A stretch of DNA of 64,000 nt, taken from Hygrocybe punicea. Taxonomy: Eukaryota; Basidiomycota; Agaricomycetes; Agaricales; Hygrophoraceae. Position 1 is the stretch's first letter. Each line of letters opens with the position of its first letter. The stretch spans positions 4,960,001 through 5,024,000 of the forward strand of contig OY744463.1 in the NCBI GenBank assembly GCA_963556145.1, in the 5' to 3' direction. The position numbers were made by a program, and so were the translations under genes. This document shows, in pieces, positions 23,252 to 34,609 of this stretch. The notes under the pieces were generated by a model. It made no database searches, was not told the origin of the DNA, and saw nothing but the letters and a program-made list of their open reading frames with translations.

Positions 23252-24855
23252 TCAGAATTCCTTCCGCAATTTCTTGGACAGCGTTTCCTTTCTCGATCTG
23301 CTTCGCTTGCTTGGCGTCATTACCTGTGACTGCAACGTTTGGAGAAATCATGAGAAACAGACAATGAATCCAAGCATCATTTCGTCGCATGCGCACCTTG
23401 CATCTCTTGAGCTGTCCCTCAGACTCCGACAGGTCAGTCAAATCACTTTCGTCACCATCCTGATACTCGTGAGGTACCTTCAATGCGAGTGGTTTCCGAA
23501 GAGGACCAACCTCTACTATTATCCCTGCACCCCGAATCGAGAGTTTCTGCAGTTCGGCGATGAAGGCCGAAGTACGACCACCAACAGTGAGCCATTTGAT
23601 AGTCGCAGGTGCTCCCGACGGCTATATAGCTCAAGTGAATATTGAACTGAATCTCCGACGAACCAACAACTAACCAATGTCATATTATGTTCCGCCTTTT
23701 TACCCTTGCCCTATTTCAATAAATCAGCGAAGGCAATACGAAGTGACATATCAGCAGACCCAACGATGCCTGAACAGCCAATTATCCGGAAATTTGGAAG
23801 CATCTGCGTTGGCCTCGACTGCCACTCGACACACCTCCACTATCTGGCAGTGCAACGCGGCCATCTGGCTTTCGGAAAGGGTGTTACATGATTGTTCTGG
23901 ATGAATTCGCGCGTGATACAATATCTCGTCTACAAACGAATTAGGATTTAGTTGGGAACACGGAATGATGGAAACAGGTCATTCGGGCGGGAGTGTGAAT
24001 TCACCAGCCAGCCAGTTTCCTATGCCTGCACTGAAGGACTGGTCAAGCAACAATGCCTTGACGGGGCGTGTGGTCCGGAGCACCAAGGGCTGAAAATCCT
24101 TCAGAGATGGCATTGACAAGATTGGATCAAAACCGAGGGCGGAGATTGGAGGTTCCGTCAATGGGGCGCCACAAAGACGAACACGACCGAGACGGCGAGC
24201 ATCCAGAAACGCCAGTTGCATCGTTGAGCCTAATTTGTCACTCAGATGAAGGATAAACTAGCCAAAATGAAGTCAAAAAACCAAACCCGAGTACAACAAA
24301 TTAGGGGATGTGGGAAATACCTTCATGAAACGAGGAGGCCAGTCCATGGACGCTTTTCGAGGTGTTTCCCGGTAATATGTCGGTAGTTCCCCCTTGACCT
24401 GGGTAGAACTTTTTCAGAGGCGTGCTTAATGGCATTTAGGGAAGGTACCTGAAGCATGCCTGTCATTCCAAAGTGCAGAACAGGTAGTCTCCCAGTTCCG
24501 TCAAGCTCTATGTAGAAGCACTTCCCTATATTCTGGTTATTGAGATATTCTATGCGGTGTGAAAGAAGGGCTCGCCATAGCGCCCGGCACCTTTAACTGT
24601 GCGTCCGGTGATTTCGTTGGCCTTCGTAGATCAGATTTTTATGCTGAAAAGAAAACATGTTCAGCTCACAAAGTCTTGGTGAGATATTCCAGAAAAGACA
24701 ATCGTGTCCTCGGCGGTCTCCACTTTTCGAACAGTCTTTCCAGTTGCAATTGATCTGATGAGAGCCGCTGCTCGTTCCACTTCTGCAAAGAAAACGCCAA
24801 TTAGTAGGCCGTTCTGGGCCAAGAAGCCAACTGAAGTACCAGGGAGTTCAGGCAT
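23252..24855 (-). CDS. Formamidopyrimidine-DNA glycosylase, plant/fungal zincless type
   Basis: A base-excision repair enzyme that removes oxidised purines and nicks at the abasic site. It begins MPELP/EVERA, so the catalytic Pro2 and Glu3 are present; the first intron splits this motif. Later parts include GRTVKGAGRYGK, LPVLHFGMTGMLQ, FLDARRLGRVRL, LLDQSFSAGIGNWLA and DEILYHARIHPEQSCNTLS. The end carries TIKWLTVGGRTSAFIAELQKL, which replaces the zinc finger as in plant FPG. One intron (24526-24575) probably uses a GC donor. The C-terminus is uncertain: one splice choice ends at 23252 in a Lys/Arg/Ser-rich tail resembling a nuclear signal. Reading on without it would run to 23154 and overlap UTP5, so I prefer 23252. 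Confidence 0.85.
24526..24575 (-). other. Probable GC-AG intron in the Fpg gene
   Basis: Keeping the conserved RYGK(C/Y)F segment needs an exon ending CGCTATG at 24576 and restarting GGAAGTGC at 24525. The 50-bp intron then begins GCGAGC and ends ATAG. An alternative GT donor 14 bases upstream also keeps frame but deletes AGRYG, which is conserved in the family. Confidence 0.5.
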
Positions 24856-25550
24856 CTCGAGTGGTCAAAAATAACAGTTCGGCCCGGAGACAATGACTAT
24901 ATTTGCGGTACCGTCATGATGAGTACGTGTTGTTAGTCACAGAATAGTCCGTAAGCTGCTTAGGTTTGCAAATCGCATGGGGAGATGGCATCCATGTAAT
25001 CATGGCGCTGTCAGACCAGTGACCGGTGACCATGATAAAGACGCCTTACAACACTTAGAATAATATACTTGGACGTGCTCAGTATGTATTCCAGCGTCTG
25101 ACCAGCCGTCGTCTTGCGAGTAAGAGATGTTCAAGCATTGAGATTGCCTTGAGCGATTATTCACGTAACAAGCGGCGATTGAGCCTTGGGATCGCGTAAG
25201 AATAAGCTTGAGGATCGTCGACAGTGGCGATGCCACCAAATGCAAAGTCATATACACATTCGCGTGGCTCACTCGCAACCAAAGATCTGGGTCAAAATTC
25301 TTGGTCGCTCCCAGCTTCCACCCGACCTTCCAGTTCGTCGACAGTTCTGACCGTTCCTCGCCTCAACATCGTCGGGCGCTCTTGACCTGTAATCCTTGTT
25401 ACTGTCCACAAGTATATTTGTAAGTCGTCTCCGTCAGCACACCGTGGCTGAACGGAGTAAACCGCCGACTGCAATACTTGTCTCTGACTTCGACTGTACC
25501 AACCAGCTCTTTCGTGGAATCGCACAAGTTGCTCACAAAACATCTCCTCC
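24856..25550. promoter_or_regulatory. Intergenic region between Fpg and a hypothetical gene
   Basis: About 700 bp between divergent genes. Short open frames on both strands match nothing recognisable. It should contain both promoters; no clear TATA or repeat was seen. Confidence 0.4.
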
Positions 25551-27523
25551 ATGGATGATATCCCGCGCGACGGAAACAGACAACAGGAAGAAACACCGGA
25601 CAACTTCCGCCAGGCTTCGGTGGCACTGGAAGCAGCATACCGTCGAATCACCTTGCTGAGGCAAAGTCTTCTCGAGTTAACCGACTCCGTTCCCTCCCTG
25701 GAATTGCAGTCTGGGCCGTCCACCGCCCTTGGTGTCGGTCCAGCTCACGAAGCGATTCTGCTCTCGGGTTCAACGGCGGACGAGCAGGAGGGTTCTTCGT
25801 CACTAGATATGACGAGGTTAAGGTCCACTCTACCACCCTCAGTCATGGAGCGGCTAGAACAGTTTGAGGCAGAGTTTCATTCAGAAAGACGCACCAATGC
25901 TTCCCCCGATCATTTTGCACCACCGCCGGCCCCTTCAGGTACGACCACGAGACCACTTCCACCATCGACCGTCAACCTCAATTCCCCAACCATCTTACAC
26001 TCAAACCACTTCCCTCCGTCAAGACGTTCCCCTTTGGAATCTCAATTATCATCTCGTAGAGATACAAACTCGGACGATCCATCCACCGTTCTCGGTAGAC
26101 GTGTAGCGGCACGTGAAGCAGGTGAAGTCGTCACTACATCATACGCTTCAATACCACAACTCCAACAAATCCTTCTCGACTCCACCGCCACGATTGCACG
26201 AAATCTCGCAACCTTGAATCATCGTTTGCAACAGAGGGTTCAGAATTCTGAGTCGACGGCACTTTCAAGGCCATCTTCGGTTTCTGTTCATCCTAGTGTC
26301 AGTGCAGATGTTCGTCCTCGATGGAATCTACAATCCAGCAATGGACGGGGAGTTGGGAGCCCTGGTGTCACTCTGACCCAAACATCCGCACTTCCAAGTT
26401 TGTTTTCGGCTCGCCCACAACAAAATCGTAGGTTGAGAACTGTCATGCGTACAGAGTCTGCGAGGCAGTCACCATCAGGATCCCCTGCCATGTCTCCAAT
26501 TACGACTTCAGGAACGGGCCAACCAACCACCACCGGCGCCAGATTGTCCGCCCTGTCAAACTTTTCTACAGTTGACAACTTGTCCACCCCAATCACCCCG
26601 TTCTCTAATGAGCGACCTATCCTTTTTCTGGAGCCCGACAGTTATGTATCACAAAACAATGTCGGAGAGACACCACCAGAAGAACCGATGGAGTCGAATG
26701 TTACGGAAAGAACTTATTTTGTGCGCAGGAGGGTGAATGCTGATGGAGAGGAGCTTGTTCATAATGTCAATGTATTCTGGAATGATCCAGTGGAGGATTC
26801 GGGTCCTTCGCTCTCGCCTCGGCAATCTTTCGATAATCTTCCATCCCGTCGAAGCACCGGAGGGCCTGTGAGACCAGACAGAGGAGCTCACCACCGCAGT
26901 GAAGCAAACCAAGAGTTCCGGCCACCAACAAGCAGAACGCCGTCGGATGCCCCACGGCGTCGAAGAGGCTGGGGTACTTTCCTTTTTTACCGCTCAGTTG
27001 TAACCAGACCCACTTACGGCGGTTGTTAGCTCGTCTAGATGCCGATGGCAACGAGATACCGACAGACGAAGAAGATCAGTTGGAACGCCTTCGCTCGGAG
27101 AATCGAATGCGCTCACTTCATCAATCACGCAATACAACATCTTCACAAACAGATGCCCTCCCCGAAACCACGATGGCCTCCACAACAGGCCATAACCATC
27201 ACCTAGTCCCCCGAACGACCACCGCCGGCGAGGTAGACGCAACCATTGCGCTCATGCAGATAAACCGCCGCCCACCATGGCAATCATTGACGACCACGCT
27301 GGATTCCGTCATATCCCGTGAAAGATCCAACTGGAGCTCAGCCAATTCGAACACGGAGACGCTGGTACCAGATTCTCCGGAGATGTTTGGGTCTTCACTT
27401 CCATTCTTCGTCGACCCGCTTCCCATGCCTTTAACGTCGATGTTGGCCATCCCCAGTGTGAAGAGCAACGGGTATGGGTTTGTTGGAAGAGTGCCGCAAC
27501 ATGCTAGTTGGGCCGGGCGCTGA
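25551..27523 (+). CDS. Conserved hypothetical, Ser/Thr/Pro-rich protein
   Basis: I do not recognise a catalytic domain. Exons 25551-26973 and 27030-27523 join in frame across a 56-bp intron to give 638 residues. The N-terminus has a helical segment (about residues 20-45, with QASVALEAAYRRITLLRQSLLEL). The middle is long, low-complexity and rich in Ser, Thr, Pro and Arg. A second short helical part (QLQQILLDSTATIARNLATLNHR, about residues 200-222) looks like a coiled coil. Near the second exon start lies RLDADGNEIPTDEEDQLERLR, reminiscent of a conserved acidic motif. No signal peptide or membrane segment is visible. It is probably a scaffold-like cytosolic or nuclear protein; this is inference. 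Confidence 0.7.
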
Positions 27524-28000
27524 AGAAAGATCAAACACGATGCAACCGCATTCCAATTGACTCTATTTATTCATGTTCCATTTTTAATATTTTTTTTCCT
27601 CTCTTGGGAGTTCCTTATTTATCTGATACTACATTTTAGACCTTCCATTTCGACCGGTTGTTGTTCTACATTATGCTCTTTTGATGCATTGTTGTCATTG
27701 TTTCGGTATGCAATAATATTATACCCAGAAAACTGGAGGCAACTTTTTGACTTTTTGACTTGCTCGTGATCGCAGATGTGGAACAATTTTTTCAGACTTC
27801 AGTGCTTGTGGACTGATGGTCATTTCGTGCGTGCAGGAAAAGTAAGCACATAAATTTGAAATTACTTTGTGATGCTTATGGTAGTCTAACAAGTTCGCTA
27901 TGTATGTAGTAGTATCATCACAAATGCAGGAATCCAAGAAACGAATATAACACACTCTGCCATCAAGAACCAGGGAGCACACGTTGAGGCCATCACCTCG
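27524..28000. other. Intergenic region between convergent genes
   Basis: About 480 bp, T-rich on the plus strand near 27585-27610. It holds the 3' ends of two genes that face each other. No other feature is seen. Confidence 0.5.
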
Positions 28001-30524
28001 TCATTGCGCGGCAGACGGCGTCGGCTGAACAAATGGCACATAGTAATTATGAGGCTGCTGATGCCCCGCCGCTGCGGTAGGTGTCCCCGGTTGTGGGGCG
28101 GGAGCCGTCGAGGTCCGAACATATGGCGGCAACGTCGGCGGAACGTACCCTGCTGTCCCTGTTGCGGTACTGGGCGTATACGGTGAAGTTCCCATTGGCT
28201 TACCGGCAACGACAGTATTCGCCACGGCCCGTTGACCCGCTGGTTGTGGCTGAGCTGCACTGCTGAAAAACCCAGCATAGTTGGTCGCTAAAGTGGATGG
28301 TGAGGCAGTGGCCCCTGGTTGGGGTGTTCCACGTCCCGAACTTGTACCTGCAGCCGCAGCAGCAGCCTGGGGTTGGTAACTATACCAAGACCCATACGAG
28401 TACTGCTGTCCCGTAGTGCTGTAATTCTGATATACCTGACTCCCGGTTTGTCCCTGTGCAGGCGTATACCCGGTGGGATAATATGTAGGTGTCTGCCCTG
28501 GCTTGTATGGTGTATATCCGGCACGGTATGGTGTGGCGGTGTAGTTTGCATATGAGTATCCTGCATACAATGGTGCGGGAGTGACGTTCACAGCGGCGCC
28601 AGCCACGGGAGGTGGTGCAGATGCAGCGTTGCCTGAGTTGTTAGTCGGGATTGTTGCACCAGACTTCACTCGCAAAGTTGAATCGTCTCGCAGACTTGTG
28701 GATCGCGATGAAGGAAGGGTGCCATGCCATCCTCGTGAGGGAGTAAGGGGCAGGGTGAGATATAACTGACTGAGAACGGAAGACGGGGGAATGAGTGGAG
28801 GTATATCTGAAGTGTGACTAGATGACCGAGGCCGCAGAGATGCCAAGGTAGTCAGTGAATTCAGTATCTCTTGCGCTGTTGCATTAGAAGGTGAGCCGTG
28901 AATTCTTCAACACATAACCAACAAGAAATATTGACCAGTTTCCCATTCTTCCGAACCTTCTTCAACCTGATTCGACCCACCATCCTCGCCCGATAATCGG
29001 ATACGTTGCAGTTCCTCCAAGCGTTTCAACGCCCTTCCGGTCCTCTCTAAGAGCTCGTGCACTGCGTTTTCGAGTTCCAAACAGCCTAGTGCTGATGTGA
29101 TCAATGCAATCTGCCCCGGAGGAAGGAGCCCTTCAAAAGAATTCTCAATACTCTCCGTCAAGCTCCGTTTATCATTCTGCGGCGAATATACCCTTTCAGT
29201 CACCGGAGGTTTGTCCACATCATCATCCATCGTGATATCAGCAGGATCCCCTGAAACCTTAGAAGCAACCGACAGTGGCGTTTTTTCGGTTTCCTTCTTC
29301 CTTTCCACCATACCCCAGACAACTTCACCTAGAGTTCTCCGACCAATCTCTACTCCATCTTGATCAAAGGTTGGTGCAAAACTAGCATAGGGTCCATAAT
29401 CGAGGAACGTCCCGCAGCTGATGCGTCGGGGCGCCGGCAATTTCGACTTCGGACCAGGGGTTTTCTTGGAATTGTAGGAACCGAGAGTTGGAACTTTTTC
29501 AAGAGAGGTGATTGGTGAGGGTGATGATGAGTCAGTTTGGCATTGTATTAAAGGAGAAGGTAGGATGGCGACGAGTTCTGCGTAAGCCGTGTGCAGGTCC
29601 TTCAGATCTTTACCATCTTGAGATGGTGAAGAAAGGTCGGAATTCAATGACGTCCACCAATCGCCGGATGAGAGTCGTTGCATCAGAGCGTATTTGCGCC
29701 TCTTTGGTGGAGGTGGGGAGGCGGGCTCTGTTGTGGCGCAGCGTGGCGGTTTTGAACCGCCATTTATAACACTATCGGAAGAGGTTTCTGGCGAGGATGG
29801 AAGGATTGTCTCGAGGTCAAGAGGAACAGGAGTAGCCTGGAATGAGGCTTGGTCCAGGAGAGACAGGGCGAGATTACAAAAACGAAGCTGTTGGGCCGCT
29901 GGGATTGACGGGCGTGAACGAGGATGCGAAGAGATCGGAAGAAGATGTTGTATGGCGGACTAGGATTAGGCATATTGTGGGTCTGGCGTTAAGTAAACCG
30001 AGTAGCAAAGCAAGGTCTGGACTTACGCGCAGGACAGATAGCGGATGTTGCGATGATTCTTTGAGCAGATGACGGAAAGAGAATGAAGCGGATTGAGACG
30101 CCAGAGACTCTGCTGGTAGTGGGAAAACTCTATCAAGGAGACCCTGAGTATCGATCCTGGACACTGAAGTCAGGATGCAAGCACAGCATTATCGGCCAAG
30201 CTTTGGGGAAGAGACGTACATCTCCAGAATGTCTAAAATTTTTTGTGCATCGGCGGGGTCGATGGGGACGTCGCCAGCATTTTGAAGTTGCGGCAATTTG
30301 CTCTCCTTTGCAAGAATCGACTCTGGCTCGAGACTGGCCTCGTTTTTTACCGTCGAATCAGTGCGGAGCTGCTTTGCAGCAGGCTGATCTTCGTTCTCTG
30401 GAATGGAGCCACGTTTCCGTTTCTTGGAAGATGCTTTGTTGCGAGGTTGGATTGTTGAAGGGTCCAGCTGTTTCTCCTTTTCCTTTTCTTGTTGTTGAGC
30501 TGTTGAACGGGTTGCCCGGGCCAT
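28001..30524 (-). CDS. Unrecognised nuclear-looking protein with Tyr/Pro-rich tail
   Basis: I do not recognise the family. The start at 30524 (MARATRSTAQQQEKEK) leads into a basic stretch SSKKRKRG, a likely nuclear localisation signal, and a second PPPPKRRKYA occurs later. The body has predicted helices (DAQKILDILEM, IDTQGLLDRVFPL, RFCNLALSLLDQASFQ, GQIALITSALGCLELENAVHELLERTG). The C-terminal third is rich in Tyr, Gly, Pro, Thr and Gln (YAGYSYANYTATPYRAGYTPYKPG and similar), which is prion-like. Introns near 30160, 30000 and 28880 can be joined in frame, so these open frames belong to one gene. It is divergent from mL43. It could be a chromatin or transcription co-factor, but this is a guess from composition. 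Confidence 0.7.
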
Positions 30525-30749
30525 TGAGAAAGCGGTGTATGCAGAGGCAGGCGAGCGCAGAGGAAAGGCAGAGACCGAGGCTAGCAGCTGTATGAGTTTG
30601 TTTTTGGAAATCGCTTGACGCGTTTGCTCGACTCGGACGCGACCGTAGAATATTGGCTCACAAAGGTGTCTCTCCTCGAAACGTAGCCATAATTCACTCT
30701 CCGACCCAATTTCCCTGTATCATTTCACGCTCCGCTTTCCCTCTCTAGA
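30525..30749. promoter_or_regulatory. Divergent promoter, unknown nuclear protein / mL43
   Basis: A 225 bp spacer between two divergent start codons. It has pyrimidine-rich stretches just upstream of the mL43 ATG (about 30715-30745) and no other recognisable element. Confidence 0.45.
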
Positions 30750-31249
30750 ATGGCTGCCAGGCTCGCTCCAACAAAACCCATCCTTAGAGCCCGACTGAGC
30801 TCTCGGCCTTCCAATGGACACGTCGCGTTCATTCCCCAGATCAGAAAACTCGTTTTTGAGTACTGTGATACTTGGCCTTCGTCTGCAAACATCCGAACAT
30901 ATCTCTACAAATCCCTAGTACCACTCGCTCGGCAAAACCCCCACGTCGAGGTCGTCGTGAAACAGCGAAATCACAGGGAACCTATTGTCAGAGGTTTCTA
31001 TTGTATGTACTGTCGTGTAGCACACCGTGCACGGCGGATCTGATCATTCCGCACTTTGCAGTGAATAATCGAGAAAAAGTCATTCCGCTAAACGGTTTCG
31101 AAGTAACTGGAATCGAGGCAAAAGTCCAACTTCTCCTCGATTCCTCGGGGGCATTAATCAAGCCGTTGAAGAGGCGTGCAGTCCTCAGCACGACTGAGGC
31201 GGCGCGGGGTATTTGGAGCGGTATGCATGACACACCATTCAAGATATAG
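30750..31249 (+). CDS. Mitochondrial large-subunit ribosomal protein mL43 (yeast MRPL51)
   Basis: A small mitoribosomal protein of the L51/S25/CI-B8 thioredoxin-like fold. Two exons, 30750-31002 and 31062-31249, give 146 residues. Typical segments are IRKLVFEYCDTWPSSANIRTYL, NPHVEVVVKQRNHREPIVRGFY and REKVIPLNGFEVTGIE; the family's conserved strand region is intact. It has a short basic N-terminus, fitting a mitochondrial presequence. The stop is about 110 bp before the outer edge of the giant palindrome. Confidence 0.9.
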
Positions 31250-31589
31250 CCGCTTGGACAAGCGTTGTAGCTGAGCGCTGAGCGCTGAACGGTGGATTAA
31301 TATAACCTAGTTCTGCTTCCGCTTCCACTTGTCATTATTTCCACTCATTTTTTTGGGGTAAGGTGACAAGGGCCGGCGGTCTAAGCGCGTACCAGTTTAC
31401 AGCCAAACACACGTACCATGTTACACACAAAATCATTACAGCCGGCTGAATTAGTGCTCAGGAACCATTCAGCCACTAGTAGACTATTAGAGAACTGGTT
31501 CTCCTGCACCACCTGCTGTTGCCTACTGGCAGTGGTTCCTGAGCACCATCCATACTGTTGTTGAGTGGTTTTCCTGCACCAGATCTCAT

Positions 31590-32740
31590 ATTTGGGTGGT
31601 GGCTTTCCTGCACCATGGTTCAAAAATATTTGGAGTGGTGGTTCACCTGCACCATATTGCTAATTGGGTGATGGTTTCCTTGCACCATGAACTGAAAATA
31701 TTGTGAGTGGTGGTTCTGCTGCACCACATTCCTATTTAGGTGGTGGTTTCCTTGCACCATGGACCGAAAATATTTTCAGTGGTGGTTCTCCTGCACCACA
31801 CCACTATTTAGGTGGTTCTCCTGTACCACATCCCTATTTATATGATGGTTTCCTTGCACCATAGTCTAAATATTTTGAGTGGTGGTTCTCCTGCACCACA
31901 TTCCTATTTAGGTGGTGGTTTCCTTGCACCATGGACCGAAAATATTTTCAGTGGTGGTTCTCCTGCACCACATTTCTATTTATGTGATGGTTTCCTTGCA
32001 CCATAGTCCAAATATTTTGAGTGGTGGTTCTCCTGCACCATATCCCTATTTAGGTCATGGTTTTGTTGAACCATGGACCGAAAATATTTTGAGTGATGGT
32101 TTCCCTACACCACATCCCTATTTAGGTGATGGTTCTCCTGCACCACATTCCTGTTTAGGTGATGGTTTCCTTGCACCATGGACCAAAAATATTTTGAGTG
32201 GTGGTTCTCCTGCACCACATCCCTATTTAGGTGGTGGTTTCCTCATACCATAGACCGAAAATATTTTGAGTGGTGGTTCTCCTACACCACATCCCTATTT
32301 AGTTGATGGTTCTCCTGCACCACATCCCTATTTAGGTGATGGTTCTCCTGCACCACATTCCTATTTAGGTGGTGGTTTCCTTGCACCATGGACCGAAAAT
32401 ATTTTGAGCAGTGGTTCTCCTGCACCACACCACTATTTAGGTGATGGTTCTCCTGTACCACATCCCTATTTATATGATGGTTTCCTTGCACCATAGTCTA
32501 AATATTTTGAGTGGTGGTTCTCCTGCGCCATTCTAGGTCATGGTTCCCTTGTACCATGGACCGAAAATATGTTGAGTGGTGGTTCTCTTGCACCACATCC
32601 CTATTTAGGTGATGGTTCTCCTGCACCACATTCCTATTTCGGTGATGGTTTCCTTGCACCATGGACCAAATATTTTGAGTGGTGGTTCTCCTGCACCACA
32701 TTCCTATCTGGGTGGTGGTTTTCTTTCACCACATCCAGTG
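31590..32740 (+). repeat. Minisatellite array, left arm
   Basis: Tandem monomers of about 33 bp (GGTTCTCCTGCACCACATCC followed by CTATTTAGGTGRT) alternate with monomers of about 39 bp (GGTTTCCTTGCACCATGGAC followed by CGAAAATATTTTGAGTGGT). Both lengths are multiples of three, so a frame reading GGSPAPHPYLGDG and GFLAPWTENILS stays open for long stretches. Stops interrupt it, and no start or splice context suggests a real protein. Confidence 0.85.
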
Positions 32741-32984
32741 TACAGTTGCTGTGCTCTCGATTCCATCATCCAGGAACCATCAATAACATATTTGACCCTG
32801 AATCAATGCTTGGCATTGTTTCTCGCAGTGACCATATGCTGTGCTCATTGTTGGCAACAGTGAGCTCAATTATTCCTTCATTTCTCACTCAAATTACACA
32901 TTTAAGCGGTCAAAAAATCATAAAAATTCGTGAATACACCCCCACATGTAGTGCACACAGATTGAAGCACAGTAAGTAGCAACA

Positions 32985-33460
32985 AAATACCAAAAAAGCG
33001 GACAACAAAGTGGATACATACCACACTTCCCTGGAACTGTGGTACATCCCTGGACCTCCTACAACTACTCCATCATGGGTGCACTCCCTAGTATGTCCTA
33101 AACGAGGGGTGTTGACATCTGAGAGCATTTGGATCAGCTTAAAACATGAAAAGAGGTGAAAAAGTGCGAAATTACATACATGGTGACCAAGAGCACCTGG
33201 AATAATAACCTGCTGTCAAAGGACAGTCAAGTAACCCTAGAATGAAGTGGTAAATCCTTAGGGACTTTGGGCAAAGGGTGGGGGAGATAAAATACCCAAA
33301 AAAGCGGCATAAAAATGTTCAACAATGCTTACCTCCCTGGATCCCTGGTGTTTCCACAACAACTACAGTAGTTGTATAGCATATAGTAGGCCCCAAACGA
33401 GAAGTTATACCATCTGAGGGCATCTGTGTAAGCTTGAATCACCACAAGTGTGAAAAAGTG
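32985..33460. repeat. Diverged direct repeat inside the left palindrome arm
   Basis: Two units of about 170-200 bp, at about 32988-33170 and 33295-33460, share the same order of words. These are CCAAAAAAGCGG, ACTTCCCTGGA or ACCTCCCTGGA, an AAACGAG motif, a CATCTGAGNGCAT motif and GTGAAAAAGTG. The rest has diverged. The mirror copy lies at 33888-34365. They look like subterminal repeats of an element. Confidence 0.6.
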
Positions 33461-33660
33461 NNNNNNNNNNNNNNNNNNNNNNNNNNNNNNNNNNNNNNNN
33501 NNNNNNNNNNNNNNNNNNNNNNNNNNNNNNNNNNNNNNNNNNNNNNNNNNNNNNNNNNNNNNNNNNNNNNNNNNNNNNNNNNNNNNNNNNNNNNNNNNNN
33601 NNNNNNNNNNNNNNNNNNNNNNNNNNNNNNNNNNNNNNNNNNNNNNNNNNNNNNNNNNNN
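33461..33660. other. Assembly gap (200 N)
   Basis: Exactly 200 undetermined bases sit inside the centre of the palindrome, so the true spacer length and sequence are unknown. Any open frame drawn across it has no meaning. Confidence 1.
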
Positions 33661-33743
33661 AAAGTAAGTCGAAGCCAAACTCGGGGTTACACGATTTTGT
33701 AGCCAAATTTGGCAATGCATTGAGTTTGGCTTCGACTTACTTT
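33661..33743. repeat. Perfect 22-bp hairpin at the gap edge
   Basis: Bases 33661-33682 (AAAGTAAGTCGAAGCCAAAC then TC) are exactly reverse-complemented at 33722-33743, with a 39-base loop. It begins at the first base after the N gap, so the true stem could be longer. It is not part of the main palindrome symmetry. Confidence 0.85.
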
Positions 33744-34609
33744 CCTGCATCTCACACTTCAAATATCTCCACTACTCTTGCACCTACTGCCTCAATACTT
33801 CAGGACTTGCTTCTCATGAACACTCTCTGTGATTTGATGCCAGTACCTCCCCCTGAGCCTCCCTAGTCACCAGGTAAATACATTTCGCACTTTTTCACAC
33901 TTGTGGTGATTCAAGCTTACACAGATGCCCTCAGATGGTATAACTTCTCGTTTGGGGCCTACTATATGCTATACAACTACTGTAGTTGTTGTGGAAACAC
34001 CAGGGATCCAGGGAGGTAAGCATTGTTGAACATTTTTATGCCGCTTTTTTGGGTATTTTATCTCCCCCACCCTTTGCCCAAAGTCCCTAAGGATTTACCA
34101 CTTCATTCTAGGGTTACTTGACTGTCCTTTGACAGCAGGTTATTATTCCAGGTGCTCTTGGTCACCATGTATGTAATTTCGCACTTTTTCACCTCTTTTC
34201 ATGTTTTAAGCTGATCCAAATGCTCTCAGATGTCAACACCCCTCGTTTAGGACATACTAGGGAGTGCACCCATGATGGAGTAGTTGTAGGAGGTCCAGGG
34301 ATGTACCACAGTTCCAGGGAAGTGTGGTATGTATCCACTTTGTTGTCCGCTTTTTTGGTATTTTGTTGCTACTTACTGTGCTTCAATCTGTGTGCACTAC
34401 ATGTGGGGGTGTATTCACGAATTTTTATGATTTTTTGACCGCTTAAATGTGTAATTTGAGTGAGAAATGAAGGAATAATTGAGCTCACTGTTGCCAACAA
34501 TGAGCACAGCATATGGTCACTGCGAGAAACAATGCCAAGCATTGATTCAGGGTCAAATATGTTATTGATGGTTCCTGGATGATGGAATCGAGAGCACAGC
34601 AACTGTACA

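Noticed and set aside
31381..32979. Glycine/proline-rich frames in the satellite as a real repetitive protein gene
   Set aside because: Stops recur, no start or splice context fits, and the frames exist in mirror copy; the unit lengths being multiples of three explain them.
33329..33866. Open frames running across the N gap
   Set aside because: They consist mostly of unknown bases and reflect the gap, not coding sequence.
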